Shown here in pieces: positions 6,351 to 9,241 of a stretch of DNA of 9,241 nucleotides (position 1 is its first letter; the number at the start of each line of letters is the position of its first letter). Both the position numbers and the translations under genes were made by a program. Origin of the DNA: Bacteroidales bacterium (lineage in GTDB: Bacteria; Bacteroidota; Bacteroidia; Bacteroidales; F082). Location of the stretch: the NCBI GenBank assembly GCA_016285355.1, contig JAEEQP010000080.1, forward strand, positions 1 through 9,241. Reading direction: 5' to 3'. The notes below the pieces were generated by a model. The model saw only the letters and a list, made by a program, of their open reading frames with translations, had not been told where the DNA came from and made no database searches.

Positions 6351-7502
6351 ATGATACAACGAAAGATTTTCCGATTTGGTGTTTTGGCATTCGTTTTTCT
6401 GATGCCTTTATTGGTTCATGCCCAACGTGGTGAAAAGATTCAAACCATTGTCATCGATGCGGGTCACGGTGGAAAGGACTCTGGTGCTATAGGTAGAGTC
6501 AGCATGGAAAAAAGCTTGAATCTGGCGGTTGCCTTGAAGTTGGGCAATTATATCAAGGAGAATCTGCCTGATGTGAAAGTGGTTTATACCCGCGACAAAG
6601 ATGAATTTGTTGAGTTGAGCGAACGGGCGGCTATTGCCAACCGCAACAATGCCGATGTGTTCATCTCCATTCACTGCAATTCGACGGAGGGAGTCACTAC
6701 GGTCAATGGTGCGGAGACCTATGTCATGGGTGAATCGAAAAACGAAGCCAATCTGAATGTGGCAAAAAAAGAGAATGCCGCTATTTTGTTGGAAGACAAT
6801 ACCGAAGCATACGACAATTTTGACCCGAACAGCACAGAAGCTTACATCATCTTTTCGTTGACGCAAAGCCTTTATCAGAGCCAAAGCCTTTCGCTTGCCG
6901 ACAAAGTGCAAAAACAATTTGCCAACAGGGGTCGACACAATAGGGGCGTGCAGCAGGCGGGTTTCCTTGTACTTTGGAAGACCTCCATGCCGAGCATCCT
7001 TGTGGAGTTGGGTTTCATCAACAATGTGAACGAGGAGAAATTTCTCAGTTCCGAAAGGGGACAATCCCAGATGGCTTTGGCATTGTATCAAGCCTTTGCA
7101 GAGTTTAAGCGTGAATACGAAGCTGAAAACCAACAGGTTGCTCAGGTGGAAGAGAAGCCGGAGGTAAAGCCTGAAGTCAAACCTAAGGAGAAAGTGGAAA
7201 AGCCTGCATCGAATAATGAAAACCCGAATGTCTTTTTCTCCGTGCAATTTGCATCAGGCAAGAAAGATGTATCGATTAAAACGGATCCGAGTCTCAGGAA
7301 AATAAAGGGTGTGTGGAAGTATAGATCTAAGGGAATGTACTGTTATGCTTCAGGGAAATATGACACGAAAGCTGCCGCAGAGGCACGAAAAAAGGAACTC
7401 ATAGATATAGGCTATGGCGATGCTTTCATTGTTGCTTTCATCGATGGAGAAAGGGTTTCGATAAAAGAAGCAGAGGCTGCATTGAAGGCACAGAAGAAAT
7501 GA
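6351..7502 (+). CDS. N-acetylmuramoyl-L-alanine amidase (Amidase_3) with SPOR-like C-terminus
   Basis: 383 residues, complete. Zinc amidase that cleaves the bond between N-acetylmuramic acid and L-alanine in peptidoglycan, typically to separate daughter cells. Signal peptide 1-24 (hydrophobic core, cut after VHA). The catalytic domain (about 30-245) shows VIDAGHGGKDSGAIG (Zn ligand H39), E53 in SMEKSLN (Zn ligand), ISIHCNS (Zn ligand H108) and SILVELGFI (catalytic E219). An insert of about 50 residues (141-190) before the last helices is of the kind that could serve as a regulatory region, as in AmiC-type enzymes. A Lys/Pro/Glu linker with repeated KPEV units (about 255-285) leads to a SPOR-like region (about 292-370; FFSVQFASGKK, YCYASGKYDTKAAAEARKKEL, GDAFIVAFIDGERV). 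SPOR domains bind denuded glycan at division sites, so septal recruitment is a fair inference. It diverges from lptD and converges on tyrS. Confidence 0.93.
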   Translation: MIQRKIFRFGVLAFVFLMPLLVHAQRGEKIQTIVIDAGHGGKDSGAIGRVSMEKSLNLAVALKLGNYIKENLPDVKVVYTRDKDEFVELSERAAIANRNNADVFISIHCNSTEGVTTVNGAETYVMGESKNEANLNVAKKENAAILLEDNTEAYDNFDPNSTEAYIIFSLTQSLYQSQSLSLADKVQKQFANRGRHNRGVQQAGFLVLWKTSMPSILVELGFINNVNEEKFLSSERGQSQMALALYQAFAEFKREYEAENQQVAQVEEKPEVKPEVKPKEKVEKPASNNENPNVFFSVQFASGKKDVSIKTDPSLRKIKGVWKYRSKGMYCYASGKYDTKAAAEARKKELIDIGYGDAFIVAFIDGERVSIKEAEAALKAQKK

Positions 7503-7506
7503 TGCA

Positions 7507-7536
7507 TGTAGGGCTGTCATATATGGCAACCCTACA
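7507..7536. terminator. Hairpin between convergent amidase and tyrS genes
   Basis: TGTAGGG (7507-7513) pairs with CCCTACA (7530-7536), and the interior TGTCAT/ATGGCA continues the stem after one mismatch, with one wobble and a TATA loop. It sits 4 bases after the amidase stop and 12 bases past the tyrS stop, so it probably ends both transcripts. No strong T-tract follows on either strand. The high internal symmetry also fits an interspersed palindromic repeat. Confidence 0.65.
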
Positions 7537-7548
7537 CGTAAAATCATA

Positions 7549-8847
7549 TTATTCCACCACCACCAAGTAGTAGTTCTTCTTTCCCTTTTGAACAAGGATA
7601 TACTTACCATCAATGAGGTCGGCAGAGGTCATTATCTTGTCCAAAGCAACCTTTTCCTTGTTGACGCTCACGCCGTTGGCTTGGGTCATCTTGCGAGCTT
7701 CGCCTTTGGAGGGGAAAATGTGCGTATTAACGGCCATAAAGTCGACAATCGGGATGCCGGCTTCAAGGTCAGTGCGCGAAATGTGTTCCTGCGGTACACC
7801 ATCAAAGATGTCCAAGAAGGTCTGCTCGTCGAGTTTTTCCAAACCTTCCTTAGTTGACTTGCCGAAGAGGATGTTGGAGGCTTCGATGGCAGCATCCAAG
7901 GCTTCCTGGGAGTGCACCAACACAGTGACTTCCTGAGCCAAGCGCTTTTGCAGCACGCGCATGCCCGGGTCTTTCTTGTGCTCCTCAATCAGGGCATCAA
8001 TAGTCTCTTTATCCAACGAGGTGAAAATCTTGATGTATTTCTCGGCATCCTCGTCGCTGACATTGAGCCAGAACTGGTAGAACTTGTAAGGCGTGGTGCG
8101 CTTCGGGTCAAGCCAGATGTTGCCGCTCTCGGTCTTGCCGAACTTCTTGCCGTCGGCTTTAGTAATCAGCGGGCAAGTCAGGGCAAAGGCCTCGTTTTCA
8201 AATCCTAAGGTGCGACGAATCAGTTCTGTGCCTGTGGTGATGTTGCCCCACTGGTCGTTGCCGCCCAGTTGCAGTTTGCAGTTTTTATGCTGGTAGAGCC
8301 AGAGGAAATCGTAGCCTTGCAGAAGCTGATAAGTAAACTCGGTAAAGCTCAAGCCATCGCGGGCGGTGCCGTTGAGGCGTTGTTGCACGCTGTCCTTGGC
8401 CATCATGTAGTTCACGGTGATGTGCTTGCCCACCTCGCGGGCGAAGTCGAGGAAGGTGAAGTCCTTCATCCAGTCATAGTTGTTCACCATCTCGGCAGCA
8501 TTGGGTTCTTTCGATTCAAAATCCAAAAACTTGGCCACTTGCTTCTTGATGCACTCTTGGTTGTGACGTAATGTCTCTTCGTTGAGCAGGTTACGTTCTT
8601 GGCTTTTGCCCGAAGGGTCGCCAATCATGCCTGTGGCACCACCCACCAGGATGATGGGCTTGTGTCCGCAATGTTGCAGATGGCGGAGCATCATGATGCC
8701 GCAGAGGTGACCAATATGTAAGGAGTCGGCGGTCGGATCAGTGCCGAGGTAGGCCGTTACCATTTCTTTCTGGAGGAGTTCTTCCGTTCCTGGCATCATC
8801 TGTGCCAGCATTCCGCGCCAGCGGAGTTCTTCAACAAAATTCTTCAT
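7549..8847 (-). CDS. tyrS: Tyrosyl-tRNA synthetase
   Basis: 432 residues, complete; attaches tyrosine to tRNA-Tyr in the cytoplasm. The class I signature is clear: [16 protein letters not shown] with HIGH at 44-47, a [13 protein letters not shown] loop (69-81), the tyrosine-site region YQLLQGYDF (173-181), GGNDQWGNI (195-203) and the KMSKS-equivalent KFGKT (235-239). The C-terminal part (about 365-430; [33 protein letters not shown]) is an S4-type RNA-binding domain. Length is typical for bacterial TyrRS. The start is supported by [14 protein letters not shown], a usual TyrRS N-terminus, and by a TATTTTTG promoter element 21 bases upstream. It converges with the amidase gene and diverges from glyA. 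I see no T-box leader in the 168 bp upstream. Confidence 0.97.
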   Translation of the reverse strand: MKNFVEELRWRGMLAQMMPGTEELLQKEMVTAYLGTDPTADSLHIGHLCGIMMLRHLQHCGHKPIILVGGATGMIGDPSGKSQERNLLNEETLRHNQECIKKQVAKFLDFESKEPNAAEMVNNYDWMKDFTFLDFAREVGKHITVNYMMAKDSVQQRLNGTARDGLSFTEFTYQLLQGYDFLWLYQHKNCKLQLGGNDQWGNITTGTELIRRTLGFENEAFALTCPLITKADGKKFGKTESGNIWLDPKRTTPYKFYQFWLNVSDEDAEKYIKIFTSLDKETIDALIEEHKKDPGMRVLQKRLAQEVTVLVHSQEALDAAIEASNILFGKSTKEGLEKLDEQTFLDIFDGVPQEHISRTDLEAGIPIVDFMAVNTHIFPSKGEARKMTQANGVSVNKEKVALDKIMTSADLIDGKYILVQKGKKNYYLVVVE

Positions 8848-8868
8848 CGTTGGGTTTTATTTTGGGCG

Positions 8869-8876
8869 CAAAAATA
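8869..8876 (-). promoter_or_regulatory. -7 promoter element for tyrS (TATTTTTG)
   Basis: Minus-strand TATTTTTG matches TAnnTTTG, 21 bases before the tyrS ATG. A second identical octamer on the same strand at 8907-8914 could be an alternative upstream promoter. No well-spaced -33 TTG is evident for either. Confidence 0.45.
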
Positions 8877-8967
8877 CGGCAAATCGGGAAACAAAAACGT
8901 ATCCTACAAAAATAAACCGCATATTTTTTCAACAACTCACAAAAATTTCGCAACTTTGCAGCGGAAT

Positions 8968-8975
8968 TAACTTTG
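8968..8975 (+). promoter_or_regulatory. -7 promoter element for glyA (TAACTTTG)
   Basis: TAACTTTG matches TAnnTTTG, 40 bases before the glyA ATG. A near match, CAACTTTG at 8951-8958, is an alternative. The leader from about 8976 to 9010 is very AT-rich and carries a near-direct repeat of TTTGAAT...TTTAAAT; no Shine-Dalgarno sequence is visible, as is usual in this phylum. Confidence 0.45.
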
Positions 8976-9015
8976 AATCTTTAAATTTTGAATTTTAAAT
9001 CTTAAATACACATTC

Positions 9016-9241
9016 ATGAAAAGAGACGAAAAAATCTTTGATCTGATTCGCCAAGAGAAAGAGCGTCAGATGCACGGAATCGAGCTCATCGCTTCGGAAA
9101 ACTTTGTCAGCGAACAAGTTCTGGAGGCCATGGGTTCTGTCATGACCAACAAATACGCCGAGGGTTATCCTGGCAAGCGTTACTACGGCGGCTGCCAAAT
9201 CGTCGACCAGAGCGAGCAAATCGCCATCGACCGCGCCTGCC
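9016..9241 (+). CDS. glyA: Serine hydroxymethyltransferase, N-terminal part (cut by window edge)
   Basis: Seventy-five codons from ATG 9016 run off the right edge without a stop. Cytoplasmic PLP enzyme that converts serine and tetrahydrofolate to glycine and 5,10-methylene-tetrahydrofolate, the main source of one-carbon units. The visible N-terminus is highly characteristic: [12 protein letters not shown] (21-32), then [17 protein letters not shown] (44-60) and [12 protein letters not shown] (64-75). The PLP lysine lies beyond the window. The start fits the family, with [18 protein letters not shown] ahead of the conserved block. It diverges from tyrS across 168 bp containing both promoters. 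Confidence 0.96.
   Translation, partial: MKRDEKIFDLIRQEKERQMHGIELIASENFVSEQVLEAMGSVMTNKYAEGYPGKRYYGGCQIVDQSEQIAIDRAC

Noticed and set aside
7140..7206. Repeated KPEV-like codons in the amidase gene
   Set aside because: Lys/Pro/Glu-rich linkers between an amidase domain and a SPOR-like domain are ordinary flexible spacers.
6408..7247. Long minus-strand open frame (279 codons) opposite the amidase gene
   Set aside because: It lies wholly antisense to a clear amidase with all catalytic residues, and its translation shows no recognisable domain or sensible start context.
8131..8145. KFGKT instead of KMSKS in TyrRS
   Set aside because: KFGK(S/T) is the usual form of this motif in many bacterial tyrosyl-tRNA synthetases, so it is not an anomaly.

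Overview
The window looks like chromosomal DNA from a member of the Bacteroidota, most likely Bacteroidales. Four things point there. One gene ends in a type IX secretion (T9SS) C-terminal sorting domain. The LptD and amidase proteins have the architectures usual in that phylum. Most genes have TAnnTTTG-type -7 promoter elements a short distance upstream, and no clear Shine-Dalgarno sequences are visible. The coding content is six genes: two cut by the window edges and four complete.

From left to right: (1) a minus-strand gene running off the left edge encodes an L-fucose/L-arabinose isomerase-like protein. Its reading frame contains three 28-bp palindromes. (2) An inverted repeat of the widespread CGTCATTGCGAG type fills the gap before (3) a minus-strand gene for a secreted protein with a tandem thioredoxin-fold duplication (only the first copy keeps CxxC), a fibronectin-like domain and a T9SS sorting domain. 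(4) A second kind of palindromic element separates it from (5) lptD, the outer-membrane LPS-assembly protein (minus strand). (6) Diverging from lptD, with apparently overlapping promoters, is a periplasmic N-acetylmuramoyl-L-alanine amidase with a SPOR-like C-terminus. (7) A hairpin separates the amidase from the convergent (8) tyrS. (9) Diverging from tyrS is glyA (serine hydroxymethyltransferase), cut by the right edge.

The genes do not form one pathway. lptD and the amidase both serve the cell envelope, tyrS and glyA are housekeeping, the thioredoxin-fold protein is probably exported to the cell surface, and the isomerase-like protein is accessory sugar metabolism. No mobile element, CRISPR array, tRNA or rRNA is visible.

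The most interesting signal is the palindromic repeats. Three members of a GTAGAGACGC-type family lie inside one gene, all in the same codon phase, so each adds a similar peptide (V/F-E-T-x-x-x-A-S) without breaking the frame. Three further, unrelated inverted repeats occupy intergenic gaps in the left 7.5 kb. I see no obvious new defence or metabolic system.
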